Part shown: piece after piece, positions 55,488 to 64,000 of the stretch | Numbering within the stretch: position 1 is the stretch's first letter | Layout: each line of letters opens with the position of its first letter | Assembly: GCF_018966525.1 (NCBI RefSeq) | Contig: NZ_CP076607.1 | Span: 62,001-126,000, forward strand | DNA from: Paenibacillus sophorae | Lineage (GTDB): Bacteria > Bacillota > Bacilli > Paenibacillales > Paenibacillaceae | DNA length: 64,000 bases | Direction: 5' to 3' | The notes under the pieces: model-generated | The model's input: only the letters and a program-made list of their open reading frames with translations | Databases searched by the model: none | Told to the model about the DNA's origin: nothing | Translations under genes and position numbers: made by a program

Positions 55488-58034
55488 TTATTTGACCAGC
55501 TGACCCCGGGTAACGCCGAGCTGGTTGGTCGCTTTGAGCGTCTTCCAGACCTGGGTCCCGGAGATTTCGCCGCGCAGCGCCTTGCCGTACAGATCAATGA
55601 CCTCGAATACCTGTTCAGGGGTCTCCTCTAGAAACTCCACGCGGAAAGACGTTACCCCGAGCTCGCGGAAGTTGTTTAGATATTCCGCGCCGGACTGCTC
55701 AATCGCGTTGTAGACCGTATTGCGGCAGCCTTCATCCACCCGGACGGGATGGATCATGCCGATCCGGTCCTGCAGGGAAGCCCGCTGGCTCTCGCAAGGA
55801 CGGCCGCAATTCGTAAAGTCGGTTCCTTCGCTTAGGAACGTACAGTATACGCAGTGCTCCGTGTGGTACATCGGCAGATGCTGATGGATGACCACCTCCA
55901 GCTGTGAGGTGCGGCTGCGCTGCAGCAGGTCGACCATCTGCTGGATATTAAGATCATACGACGGCGTGACCAGGTCGCAGCCCGCTTCAAGGAACAGATC
56001 AACCGCCTTGTGGTTGGCGATGTTCAGCGAGAAGTCGCCGATAAGCAGCGGATGCGCGGCATTCGGCTCTTCCCGGCGTCGGCGCAGATAGTAATACAGC
56101 GCGCCGGTATTGCGCACCAGCACCGCATCCGGCTGAAGGCGCAGGATGTTGGCATGGTAGCCGTTCTCGCCCGGCATATGGATGCGCGGCGTCGCCAGCG
56201 CGATCCTGGCGCCCGCCGCCCGAACGGCCTCTACCGCTGCCGGGAACTGCTTGATGAATTCGAAGTCGGCGTAGATGAACGTTACGCCGGCTTTTAAGGC
56301 AGCCTGCACCTGCGGCAGGCTGCGGCACAGCGCGGTGAGCTGCGCAGCACCGCCGCCGGTGATAGCCCCGCCCGCTCCGAGCGGGGCGACCGGTTCCGCG
56401 CCGCGCGAAGCGGCGTCGCCGTATACCTCTACCGCCCGTTTCACGTATACGGGCGGCTTCGGGCGCTCGCTGGCGAGCAGCAGCGCCGCACGGCGGCGGA
56501 TGCTGTTCAGCTCGCGCATCGGCACGATGACGCCGCCTTCCAGTTCGGCGTCCAGACGCTCAAGCTGGAAGACGGTCCCGCCAAGGCGTCCGAACTGCTC
56601 TTCCAGCAGAGCGGCATCCATCGGGCGCTTATTCGCCGTTTCCAGCGGAAGCTCTGAGTCGACGCGGACGGTAACGCCCTTCTGCACGTCGGTCCACCAT
56701 GTGGCAAGCGGCTCGCCAGCCCGGCCTGCCGCTTTAACATGCACCGGAAATACCCGGTAAGGCTTCTCCGTCTCAAACGTCTGACGCAAAGTCTTGTCCA
56801 GCGCTGGATCATTCGTCTTCCAGATACGGTCGCCGACATGCAGACGCCCCAGATTAATATCGCTGCGTCCGGGGATAATGTCAACAATCCAGCCTTCCTG
56901 CGCTTCGCCTTCCAGCTTTACGCCTTTGCGGCGCAGATCGTAGATGCGGCCGCCTTCTTCTTTTTTCGTCGGATCACCCGCATCGAACACAATCCCGTCG
57001 CCGCGTTTAATTGGCGCTTCAATTCGGCAGACGACGCCGTCACGCAAAATTTGCTCCACGGTGCCAACATAAACGCCCCGGCTTTTTGGGAAGGTGCCGT
57101 CCACCAGCTTTTTGTTATTCGTTCCTTCCAGGAAGCCGTGCGTAAACCCGCGTGAGAAGCTTTGCTGCAGCTCCCGCATTTCTTCCTTGGACGGAGCAGC
57201 CCATCTTCCGCCAAAATAACGGTCGATCGCCTTGCTGTATTTGCCTACTACATTCGCCACATATTCGGGGCTTTTCATGCGCCCTTCGATTTTGAAGGAC
57301 GTTACGCCCGCCTGAATCAGCTCCGGTATAAGTTCGATGGCCGCTAAATCCTTCGGCGACAGCAAATAGGCGACATCACCCATCGGCTTCACCTCACCGT
57401 CCACGACGAGGTCGTACGGCAAGCGGCAGGCCTGCGCGCATTCGCCCCGGTTGGCGGAGCGCCCGCCCCACATCTCCGAGGTCAGGCATTGCCCCGAATA
57501 GGAGACGCACAGCGCGCCATGCACGAACACCTCCATCGGCAGACGCGCCTGATCGCCAATCGCACGGATTTGCTTCAGATTATTTTCCCGCCCGAGCACC
57601 ACGCGCTCCAGTTCGAACGGCTTGGTGAACTCCACCGCCTCCGGCGAAGTAATCGTCATCTGCGTCGAGCCGTGAATCGGAAAATCCGGCGAAATCTCGC
57701 GGATCAGCTTCACCAGCCCGAGATCCTGCACAATGACTGCATCCACACCGGCATCTATGCAAGCGTCGATCAATTCTTTTGCATCCGAAAGTTCGTTCTC
57801 GAACACCAGAATATTGAACGTCAGAAACCCTTTTACGCCATAGCTGTGCAAAAAGGCCATAATTTCCGGCAGTTCGTCCATCTGAAAGTTATTCGCTCTT
57901 GCCCGGGCATTAAATTTCTCCACGCCGAAATAGACAGCGTTAGCCCCATTCGCCACCGCCGCGCGCATGCAGTCCCAGTCGCCCGCCGGTGCGAGCAGCT
58001 CCACGTCTTCCCTGCGTATATCCTGCTCTTTCAT
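55488..58034 (-). CDS. Peptidase U32 family protein with DUF3656-like region
   Basis: The 848-residue protein begins with a U32 TIM-barrel-like domain (VELLAPAGDWDCMRAAVANG, AVYFGVEKFNARARA) and has the U32 signature MEVFVHGALCVSYSGQC followed by CAQACRLPYDLV. A middle region of about 370 residues resembles DUF3656 and a last part contains further cysteines (HTEHCVYCTFLSE, NCGRPC). U32 members work in tRNA or rRNA hydroxylation (TrhP, RlhA) rather than proteolysis in well-studied cases, and the Cys groups may hold an Fe-S cluster. GGAGG precedes the ATG. The exact substrate is not deducible. Confidence 0.88.
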   Translation of the reverse strand: MKEQDIRREDVELLAPAGDWDCMRAAVANGANAVYFGVEKFNARARANNFQMDELPEIMAFLHSYGVKGFLTFNILVFENELSDAKELIDACIDAGVDAVIVQDLGLVKLIREISPDFPIHGSTQMTITSPEAVEFTKPFELERVVLGRENNLKQIRAIGDQARLPMEVFVHGALCVSYSGQCLTSEMWGGRSANRGECAQACRLPYDLVVDGEVKPMGDVAYLLSPKDLAAIELIPELIQAGVTSFKIEGRMKSPEYVANVVGKYSKAIDRYFGGRWAAPSKEEMRELQQSFSRGFTHGFLEGTNNKKLVDGTFPKSRGVYVGTVEQILRDGVVCRIEAPIKRGDGIVFDAGDPTKKEEGGRIYDLRRKGVKLEGEAQEGWIVDIIPGRSDINLGRLHVGDRIWKTNDPALDKTLRQTFETEKPYRVFPVHVKAAGRAGEPLATWWTDVQKGVTVRVDSELPLETANKRPMDAALLEEQFGRLGGTVFQLERLDAELEGGVIVPMRELNSIRRRAALLLASERPKPPVYVKRAVEVYGDAASRGAEPVAPLGAGGAITGGGAAQLTALCRSLPQVQAALKAGVTFIYADFEFIKQFPAAVEAVRAAGARIALATPRIHMPGENGYHANILRLQPDAVLVRNTGALYYYLRRRREEPNAAHPLLIGDFSLNIANHKAVDLFLEAGCDLVTPSYDLNIQQMVDLLQRSRTSQLEVVIHQHLPMYHTEHCVYCTFLSEGTDFTNCGRPCESQRASLQDRIGMIHPVRVDEGCRNTVYNAIEQSGAEYLNNFRELGVTSFRVEFLEETPEQVFEVIDLYGKALRGEISGTQVWKTLKATNQLGVTRGQLVK

Positions 58035-58351
58035 CTATATCCTCCCAAACCGTCCGCTAGGGACGGGTCTATTAATGTGCTAAGTGTATGTGATCTGGAC
58101 TTCCCAAAGAATTGAAATGGATTTATGTCCGATTAACTTATCTATTGTATCAAATATCACACTCTCCTGCTACAAGCCTATCCCTGACAATCTCTACATT
58201 TCCATAAGTCTTGAAACGAATTAGATAGAATTGGAATCGATTTCTGGCGAAAAAAGTTAAAGAGAAATAGACACACGTTAAACGTTAAGCGTAAAATATA
58301 CATAGTCAAAAATGATCTAATTACATATAGCAGGGAGAGCTGACCCAGAAA
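58035..58351. other. Intergenic region between divergent U32 and rfbA genes
   Basis: This AT-rich stretch must hold promoters for both genes. On the minus strand GATACAATAG near 58146 is a possible -10 for the U32 gene. On the plus strand 58270-58310 contains the near-repeat CGTTAAACGTTAAGCGTAAAA, and TAAAATATACATAGT is a -10-like region for rfbA. No -35 boxes are convincing and no small gene is seen. Confidence 0.4.
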
Positions 58352-59230
58352 ATGAAAGGCATTATCCTAGCAGGCGGCAGCGGCACGCGCCTATATCCTT
58401 TGACGATGGTTACAAGCAAGCAGCTGCTGCCGGTCTACGACAAACCGATGATTTATTATCCTTTATCTACCTTAATGCTAGCGGGAATCAAGGACATTTT
58501 GATTATTTCCACTCCCGAGGACACCCCGAGATTTGAGAGTCTGCTGGGAGACGGCTCCCAGTTCGGCATTTCGCTGCAGTACAAAATCCAGCCGAGTCCC
58601 GACGGATTGGCGCAGGCCTTTATTCTTGGCGAAGACTTTATCGGCAGCGATTCTGTCGCTATGGTTCTCGGAGACAATATTTACTATGGGGCCGGTATGC
58701 GCCAAATGCTTAAACGCGCTTCGGACAAACCGCAGGGCGCTACGGTATTCGGCTATCATGTTCCCGACCCGGAACGTTTTGGCGTTGTAGAGTTTAATGG
58801 GGACGGCAAAGTCCTCTCCATCGAAGAAAAGCCTGCACAGCCCAAGTCGAACTATGCGGTTACGGGGCTGTATTTTTACGACAATCGGGTCATAGACATT
58901 GCGAAAAACGTAAAGCCTTCGCCACGGGGCGAATTGGAAATCACTTCGGTCAACGAGGAATATCTGAGACTCGGCGAGCTGGACGTGGAGCTGCTGGGAC
59001 GCGGCTTTACGTGGCTGGATACCGGCACTCATCAGAGTCTGGTAGACGCAACCAATTTTGTCAGAACGATCGAGGATCATCAAGGCATCAAAATCGCCGC
59101 GCCGGAGGAAATCGCATATATTAACGGATGGATTACAGAAGAACAACTGCTGGCCTGCGGCGAGAAGCTGAGCAAAACCGGCTACGGGCAGTATTTGATC
59201 AAAGTGGCTAACGGTAAAATCAAATATTAA
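58352..59230 (+). CDS. rfbA: Glucose-1-phosphate thymidylyltransferase
   Basis: The 292-residue enzyme makes dTDP-glucose, the first step to dTDP-rhamnose. Motifs: GIILAGGSGTRLYPLT, SKQLLPVYDKPMIYYPLS, VLGDNIYYG, EFNGDGKVLSIEEKP and LEITSVNEEYL. The ATG is preceded by AGGGAGAG at a somewhat long 12-nt spacing. It is the first of two rml genes on the plus strand, followed by rfbC 19 nt after its stop. The other two steps (rfbB, rfbD) lie within the glycan locus. Confidence 0.96.
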   Translation: MKGIILAGGSGTRLYPLTMVTSKQLLPVYDKPMIYYPLSTLMLAGIKDILIISTPEDTPRFESLLGDGSQFGISLQYKIQPSPDGLAQAFILGEDFIGSDSVAMVLGDNIYYGAGMRQMLKRASDKPQGATVFGYHVPDPERFGVVEFNGDGKVLSIEEKPAQPKSNYAVTGLYFYDNRVIDIAKNVKPSPRGELEITSVNEEYLRLGELDVELLGRGFTWLDTGTHQSLVDATNFVRTIEDHQGIKIAAPEEIAYINGWITEEQLLACGEKLSKTGYGQYLIKVANGKIKY

Positions 59231-59249
59231 TGCGGAAAGAGTGGAATCG

Positions 59250-59810
59250 ATGAAATTTACACAAACGAATCTGGAAGGCGTTCAGATTGTCGAACCCGCC
59301 GTATTCGGCGACCATCGCGGATGGTTCATGGAAACCTACAGCCAGGCAAAATTTCTGGAGCAGGGGATCGACCTGAACTTTGTACAGGATAATCAGTCTT
59401 ACTCGGCGGTTAAAGGGACGCTGCGCGGGCTCCACTATCAGTTGAACCCTAAAGCTCAGACGAAACTCGTCCGCTGTACGCGCGGCAGCATCTTTGATGT
59501 AGCCGTCGATATCCGCAAGGGAAGCCCCAGCTACGGCAAATGGTTCGGAATCGAGCTGAGCGCGGACAACAAGAAGCAGCTGCTTATCCCTAAAGGCTTC
59601 GCCCACGGCTTCATGACGCTTACCGAGGACGTCGAGGTCCAGTATAAATGCGACGAATTATACGCGCCGGAATGCGACGGAGGCATCCTGTGGAATGACC
59701 CGGATATCGGTGTGGAGTGGCCTATCGATGTGGTGCCGGTGCTGTCGGCCAAAGACGAGAAGGCGCCGCTGCTAAAAGACGCGAATCTCAATTTCGTTTA
59801 CAACGCATAA
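59250..59810 (+). CDS. rfbC: dTDP-4-dehydrorhamnose 3,5-epimerase
   Basis: The 186-residue cupin-fold epimerase has GDHRGWFMETYSQAKF, the catalytic-His stretch LRGLHYQLNPKAQTKLV, SIFDVAVDIRKGSPSYGKW, LIPKGFAHGFMTL and the C-terminal GILWNDPDIGVEWP. ATG 59250 starts MKFTQTN, the usual RfbC N-terminus; an in-frame GTG at 59241 is possible but lacks a site. With rfbA it provides two of the four dTDP-rhamnose steps. A clear terminator follows. Confidence 0.95.
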   Translation: MKFTQTNLEGVQIVEPAVFGDHRGWFMETYSQAKFLEQGIDLNFVQDNQSYSAVKGTLRGLHYQLNPKAQTKLVRCTRGSIFDVAVDIRKGSPSYGKWFGIELSADNKKQLLIPKGFAHGFMTLTEDVEVQYKCDELYAPECDGGILWNDPDIGVEWPIDVVPVLSAKDEKAPLLKDANLNFVYNA

Positions 59811-59831
59811 GTGCTTGTCCGGTAAAAAAAG

Positions 59832-59868
59832 AACCTCCATTCCGCCTCATCTCGGTTTGGAGGTTTTT
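59832..59868 (+). terminator. Terminator after rfbC
   Basis: AACCTCCA and TGGAGGTT (8 bp) flank an 18-nt loop and are followed by TTT. Confidence 0.8.
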
Positions 59869-60037
59869 GCTATTTTGCATACCTGAAGGAGAGCTTAATG
59901 TTATGGCTATCATCCGCAAAATGACATTATCGTCCTAAATTCACACTGGGCCGGCTGCCCCCCTGTGCTCTCTGTAATGTATCAACAGGCAGGATACTCT
60001 CATAGCTAATGCCTGAAATCGCGCCTGCTCCCTGTTC

Positions 60038-61954
60038 CTAATTCCCCTTATCCGTAAACCGGAACGACTGGAGCGTCCGTTCCAGGACCTCCTGCTGCGC
60101 TTCTGTTGCGTTCGCGTCACCCAACGTAGCGGTAAGGGTAAAGACAACATCAGCATGGCTGAAGACGATGGCCCGGATGTGGGAGGGGATGCCGTTTTTA
60201 TTTTGCCGCACGGTCATTTCCACAGCCGGCACTCCGGCGAATATCGTATCCCGCGTGCTTTCGACGAATGGTCCCTTTGGATCGCCGGCCGCATTCCGGT
60301 AATACTCTTTAAGCTGGTTTACCGTATAGTCAAAAGAACCTCCCGGAAGCAAAGCGATCTGGAACCGTCCGCCGGTGGAACGGTACTCGACGTTCTGCAT
60401 TTCGAATGCCCCTTCGGAAGGCGTCCACAGCCGCGGCATATGGATGGTGTAGCCGTAGGTTTTGGATATTTTGGTGGCGGTTTTATTTTTCAACGTCGGA
60501 TAGTCATTCTGCTCCAGCCTGCCGAAGTTCTCTTTTATCGTGTCAAAATCAATCTTCAGCGAAGCCAACACATCCTTAAATTTCGTCTTATCCTCGTCTT
60601 GCCCATCAGGAACGGCATATTCCGCATAGCAGCGGTAACCGCTCCTCAGCAGCAGCACCTGATACTCCGTGATCCATCCGCTGCCGTAATTGTACCGGAC
60701 TTCCCGGACCCGCGCCGGGACACCGGAAACCTCCACTGCCGTACTGCCCTGCTCACTGTAAGCCCCCTGCACAAAAGAATCCGCATCTTTCAATCTCAGC
60801 TCCTCTACCCAGCTATCCAGGGACGAAGCCGCCTTTGCCGAGGTGATGTTCAGCTTCAAATAGCTCCCGTATTTGCTCTCATAGGCGAGATGCCGGTTGT
60901 CTGCGGTCCATCCAGCGGGTATCTGCAGAGAAATGCCGTAATCATCGCTTCCTGCTGTCCGCAGACCGTTCCGAACGGTCGACAGATCCCGAATTGAGCG
61001 GTTCTTGTTATCAAAGGAAGGACGAAATGATCCAAGCAGCCCGGCGTACTTGGCAAAATCTTTATAATTCACCGCATGGTCATCCGTTAAATACAGCTCA
61101 TACAATCGCCCATTCGCATAATACTGCCGCCCCTCCCACATGGCCCCGGAAGAATCTTTGCTGATAATGCGCGCATATGGGGTGGGCGCCTGCGGAACAG
61201 CTTCCCGGTCCAGCACGATTTCGCCGCTCTCTTCAGCGCCGCGCACCAGCTGCTCCAGCAGTTCGTCTGCGTCCGTGGCGGCTTCCTGAGGAGACACATG
61301 CACCTCCAGATAGTAGGCGTTATCCGCGCTCATGAAGGTGGACACGCTCTCTTCTCCGCCACTGTTGCCGATAATGAGACCGGCCGGATAGTTCAGGCTC
61401 CACTCGTAGTAGCTGTTGCCGACCTTTGTCTTGCCTGCCTCGCTGTCGATGCCGTTCTCAGGCAGGCTTCCATCCCCCGGTTCCGCGGCAGGCACCGTTA
61501 CCACGATGCTCCCGCCGCTGCCGGCTGAAACTTTCGCCCCGATGACTCCGGCTACAAAGCGCAGCGGTGCCATAAGCACCCCGTTTACCATTCGCGGGGG
61601 AGCAGCCAGTTTCACTTTCTGACCATCCTTCCAGGCGGAATTGCTGCCGATTGTCATTGCGCCTGTATGAGGGCCATAGGTTACTTTAACAACCTCGCCG
61701 CTTCCGAGCATGACCCCGCTGTTGAACGCTTTTTTGAACACTCCGAGCGGAACCATGACACTCCCATTCTCCAAAAAGGGCGCGGCGATGGCAAGAGCCT
61801 GTCCATTCGCTTTCGCTTCCTTGCTTCCCACCTTCAGGGTCAGCATAAGAGTGCTGCCCGCCGCGGCCCTCGCAGCGCCTTCCGGCAGCATGCCCGCCAG
61901 TACGATCAGCGCGGCCAGCGCGGCATGCAGGACTTTTACACATATCTTTCTCAT
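60038..61954 (-). CDS. Secreted protein with N-terminal copper-amine-oxidase-N (stalk) domain
   Basis: The 638-residue protein has a signal peptide (about residues 1-32, ending GAARAAAG) and then a stalk domain (about 35-155: ENGSVMVPLGVFKKAF and VNGVLMAPLRFVAGVIGAKV). The rest of about 480 residues is three similar-looking segments (each starting with a YGYTIHMP-, YGISLQIP- or SLNYPAG-type strand and ending in a SFRP/SLKI stretch), so it may be internally repeated. No catalytic motif is recognised. It follows the HtrA-type protease gene by 28 nt, so the two probably share an mRNA and a surface role. GGGGGAG lies 7 nt before the ATG. Confidence 0.75.
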   Translation of the reverse strand: MRKICVKVLHAALAALIVLAGMLPEGAARAAAGSTLMLTLKVGSKEAKANGQALAIAAPFLENGSVMVPLGVFKKAFNSGVMLGSGEVVKVTYGPHTGAMTIGSNSAWKDGQKVKLAAPPRMVNGVLMAPLRFVAGVIGAKVSAGSGGSIVVTVPAAEPGDGSLPENGIDSEAGKTKVGNSYYEWSLNYPAGLIIGNSGGEESVSTFMSADNAYYLEVHVSPQEAATDADELLEQLVRGAEESGEIVLDREAVPQAPTPYARIISKDSSGAMWEGRQYYANGRLYELYLTDDHAVNYKDFAKYAGLLGSFRPSFDNKNRSIRDLSTVRNGLRTAGSDDYGISLQIPAGWTADNRHLAYESKYGSYLKLNITSAKAASSLDSWVEELRLKDADSFVQGAYSEQGSTAVEVSGVPARVREVRYNYGSGWITEYQVLLLRSGYRCYAEYAVPDGQDEDKTKFKDVLASLKIDFDTIKENFGRLEQNDYPTLKNKTATKISKTYGYTIHMPRLWTPSEGAFEMQNVEYRSTGGRFQIALLPGGSFDYTVNQLKEYYRNAAGDPKGPFVESTRDTIFAGVPAVEMTVRQNKNGIPSHIRAIVFSHADVVFTLTATLGDANATEAQQEVLERTLQSFRFTDKGN

Positions 61955-61982
61955 TTTTGTTCTCCCCCGCTTTCGCTTGCTG

Positions 61983-63110
61983 TTACTCTGCCGGTCCGCT
62001 GTCTTCTCCGCCGTCTTCCTCCTCCGTATTGACCACTGGATCTCCTTGCCCCAGTACCAGCTTGCGCTGGACGATATCTCCGCTGCTCTGCATGAGCAGG
62101 TGGGCGGTCTGCCCCGGACGATAGCTCTTGAACAGCTCGTTGATATCGACCGCCGAGGTCACCCTATGACCGTCGATGCTGTACAATTCATCCCCTTCAG
62201 AAATACCGGCTTTGCGCGCTTCCTCGGAGGTTACTTTCGTTACAGTCAACGGGTCTTCCGCCGGCAGGCCGATAATAGCGGACCAGCTCTCCTGAAGCTC
62301 AAGTCCCAGGCTTGGGCGCCTTACTTCACCGTAGGTGAACAACTGCTTGATGATATAGCGAGCCGTTTCCGCAGGAATAGCAAACCCCGTATTTTCCACA
62401 CCGACCGCCGAGTATTTCATGCTGACGATGCCGATGACTTTTCCATTCATGTCAACAAGGGGGCCGCCGCTGTTGCCCGGATTAATGGCCGCATCGCTCT
62501 GCAAAAGACGGTATGACGCATCGACTACCCGTCCCGAACCGCTGACAACGCCGACTGTTGCAGAATTGCGCAGCGCGAAGGATAAGGGCGCGCCGATAGC
62601 GATGACCTTTTCGCCGACTCTCACATTCGAATCTTCAGCGAAGGAAGCCGGCTGCAGGGAAGCCGCGTTGATCTTGAGCAGCGCCACATCGCTGACTTCA
62701 TCCGCATACATTTCCTTGACGCTGTAAGATTTTCCATCCGCTGTCACTACCGTAGCATTTCGCATGCCACCAATGACATGAGCATTCGTAACAATCCACC
62801 CTCTGCTTGTGATGATTACGCCCGATCCATGCATCAGATTGTAGCGGTTGTCGAGGCCCGTATTTTTCTCGCCCTGAGCCTTGCCGATAATGCCGACTAC
62901 CGACGGAGACAGACGTTTATAGATTTGCGGAACCGGGTCTACGGCGGATACACCCTCTCCTGTGGAGGATGGATGCGCGGCGGCCGCTTCACTTTTCCGA
63001 GCCGCTTCGGATACGGGTACGGTCCAGCCCAGGACGAGCCCCAAGACAGCGCTGCACAGCAACAAGCGCAGACTTTTGTTACTTATACGCACAATACCAC
63101 TTCTTCCCAT
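61983..63110 (-). CDS. HtrA/DegP-type serine protease with PDZ domain
   Basis: The 375-residue S1C protease has an N-terminal signal or anchor (about 14-36), a trypsin-like domain with catalytic His111 (VTNAHVIGG), Asp141 (VSDVALLKI) and Ser214 (NPGNSGGPLVD), and a single PDZ domain (about 285-355: VTSEEARKAGISEGDELYSI). The catalytic triad is intact. The acidic C-terminal tail (TEEEDGGEDSGPAE) is unusual. GAGGAG lies 8 nt before the ATG. It probably handles quality control of secreted proteins at the membrane, possibly including the stalk protein encoded next. Confidence 0.92.
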   Translation of the reverse strand: MGRSGIVRISNKSLRLLLCSAVLGLVLGWTVPVSEAARKSEAAAAHPSSTGEGVSAVDPVPQIYKRLSPSVVGIIGKAQGEKNTGLDNRYNLMHGSGVIITSRGWIVTNAHVIGGMRNATVVTADGKSYSVKEMYADEVSDVALLKINAASLQPASFAEDSNVRVGEKVIAIGAPLSFALRNSATVGVVSGSGRVVDASYRLLQSDAAINPGNSGGPLVDMNGKVIGIVSMKYSAVGVENTGFAIPAETARYIIKQLFTYGEVRRPSLGLELQESWSAIIGLPAEDPLTVTKVTSEEARKAGISEGDELYSIDGHRVTSAVDINELFKSYRPGQTAHLLMQSSGDIVQRKLVLGQGDPVVNTEEEDGGEDSGPAE

Positions 63111-63160
63111 ACGTTGATCTCCTCTTTTACCCCATTAATATCGTTCAGCCGCCCTCGCTT

Positions 63161-63212
63161 GAAAAAAGAAAAAAGACGCCTCTACTCCCGCGAACGGCGG
63201 CAAAGGTGTCTT
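63161..63212 (-). terminator. Terminator after the small membrane protein gene
   Basis: On the minus strand AAGACACCT pairs with AGGCGTCTT (one G-U pair) around a GC-rich inner hairpin, followed by TTTTTTCTTTTTTC. Confidence 0.82.
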
Positions 63213-63268
63213 CGCTGACAAAAGAATCGGTTCTTAATATGTGTTCAAGCTGTGGAAACGCCGGCCTT

Positions 63269-63478
63269 CTAGCCCAGCCAATATTTGATCATGGCATAGT
63301 CCGACACGAGAAAGACCAGCAGGCTGACGACTCCGAAGGCAATCGCGAACTTGTTCTTCTGAGGGGCTCTGAGCAATCGGACAACCCCAACCGTAATCAG
63401 AACCGTAAACAAGATCATAAACACATCAAAGGTATGAAATCTGGACGCAGTTGCCGTGGCGGCTTCCGCAAGCAGCAT
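63269..63478 (-). CDS. Small two-helix membrane protein (DUF2759-like)
   Basis: The 69-residue protein has two membrane helices (about 17-37 and 45-62) with a short basic loop (RAPQKNK) between. It resembles the small DUF2759 proteins of Bacillales, although the match is from memory. AGGAGG with 7-nt spacing, a good promoter and a clear terminator make it a real monocistronic gene. Its function is unknown. Confidence 0.8.
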   Translation of the reverse strand: MLLAEAATATASRFHTFDVFMILFTVLITVGVVRLLRAPQKNKFAIAFGVVSLLVFLVSDYAMIKYWLG

Positions 63479-63561
63479 AGCCCTACCTCCTCATAATGGT
63501 TGTCGAGCAGACTTGCCTTTAGCCGCACAGCCCGCTCTCTTCCTTATGCCTTATCACTTCT

Positions 63562-63590
63562 ATGTTACCGTTACCAAAGACGGCACGCAA
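63562..63590 (-). promoter_or_regulatory. Promoter of the small membrane protein gene
   Basis: On the minus strand TTGCGT (63585-63590) and TAACAT (63562-63567) are separated by 17 nt, about 80 nt before the ATG. Confidence 0.6.
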
Positions 63591-64000
63591 TAGATTTTTT
63601 CCAAAATCTTATGTAATTGTGACAGCGTTCATTGACACCCATGTTTGTTATTCAGTTATCAAAGTTCCTGGAGATAAAATGAACCGGCGGCGACTGCGAT
63701 GATCAAATAAAGGACATCCACTACTTGTACAAATATATGGCATGAGCATCTCGTAAAAGACCAGCATATTAAAAGCGGTCGGCTAGTAATTTTTTTCAAA
63801 AAAATCCTTACTTTGCAGCTCTTATAATTATATTAACGGGATTGTCCCTGTTTGAATCTTTCGCCCTGCCTGCCGAACATCCGCCTTGCGATTTATCAAC
63901 GGAATCTGGAGGTTCCATAAACAATTGTTATACGAGTTATACCTTACTTCACATACGGGAAGCAGGAAATCTGTTACCATCAAACCAATCTCTTAGCGAC
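63591..64000. other. Non-coding end of window
   Basis: No open frame of useful length, RNA gene or strong hairpin was seen. An AT-rich TATAAT-containing stretch near 63815 could be part of a promoter for a gene beyond the window, but no well-spaced -35 is visible. Confidence 0.4.

Noticed and set aside
63640..63760. Possible riboswitch or small RNA before the window end
   Set aside because: No conserved core or strong multi-stem fold could be recognised by eye.

Overview
The window looks like a chromosomal segment of a Paenibacillus-type Firmicute. The basis is the 16S/23S/5S operon with low-GC Gram-positive rRNA features, strong AGGAGG ribosome binding sites with ATG, GTG and TTG starts, the pcrB-pcrA-ligA order, VanR/VanS-type two-component genes, copper-amine-oxidase-N 'stalk' domains and the general gene content. 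No transposase, integrase, phage gene or CRISPR array was seen.

Layout. (1) 1-3440: two sugar ABC permeases (MalF/MalG type) and a LacI-family regulator. (2) 3616-8930: a complete rRNA operon on the minus strand (16S, tRNA-Ala, 23S, 5S) with tandem promoters, processing stalks and a terminator. (3) 9082-16561: a fosmidomycin-resistance-type exporter, then a minus-strand operon (response regulator, histidine kinase, a kinase-less HAMP membrane protein, class A PBP), and a divergent membrane-anchored molybdopterin oxidoreductase. (4) 16655-21490: a minus-strand operon of alkaline phosphatase, ABC ATPase, FtsX-type permease with a His-rich loop, and a lipoprotein with a DUF3299-like domain; this looks like a metal (probably zinc) system. 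(5) 21719-27009: pcrB-pcrA-ligA. (6) 27279-52971: a large surface-glycan locus. (7) 53123-63478: glycerol dehydrogenase, galU, a U32 peptidase-family protein, rfbA-rfbC, a stalk-domain secreted protein, an HtrA-type protease and a small membrane protein.

The glycan locus is the most interesting part. It holds an initiating polyprenyl-phosphate sugar transferase, several GT2 glycosyltransferases, two large multi-pass GT-C-like proteins, dTDP-rhamnose genes (rfbB and rfbD here, rfbA and rfbC 22 kb away), an ABC exporter (Wzm/Wzt, Wzt with a C-terminal glycan-binding-type domain), a methyltransferase carrying a long coiled coil that resembles a WbdD-type chain terminator and ruler, and a divergently transcribed O-antigen-ligase/oligosaccharyltransferase-like protein with a TPR tail. 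The long minus-strand operon (50384 down to 36842) and the 31394-34624 gene are clearly more AT-rich than their neighbours, which suggests horizontal acquisition.

A short beta-rich module (signature D-x-G-x-G-[FY]-x-E-x-x-S-[IL], followed by I-R-[IM]-D) recurs in at least four proteins of this operon with otherwise unrelated scaffolds: the Wzm permease, the methyltransferase, a dual glycosyltransferase and a GT-C protein. A fifth, more distant version is in the 1076-residue protein. Together the genes suggest export of a capped, length-controlled glycan, possibly for S-layer or other surface glycoproteins. All functional statements come from reading the sequence and knowing the families; no database search was run.
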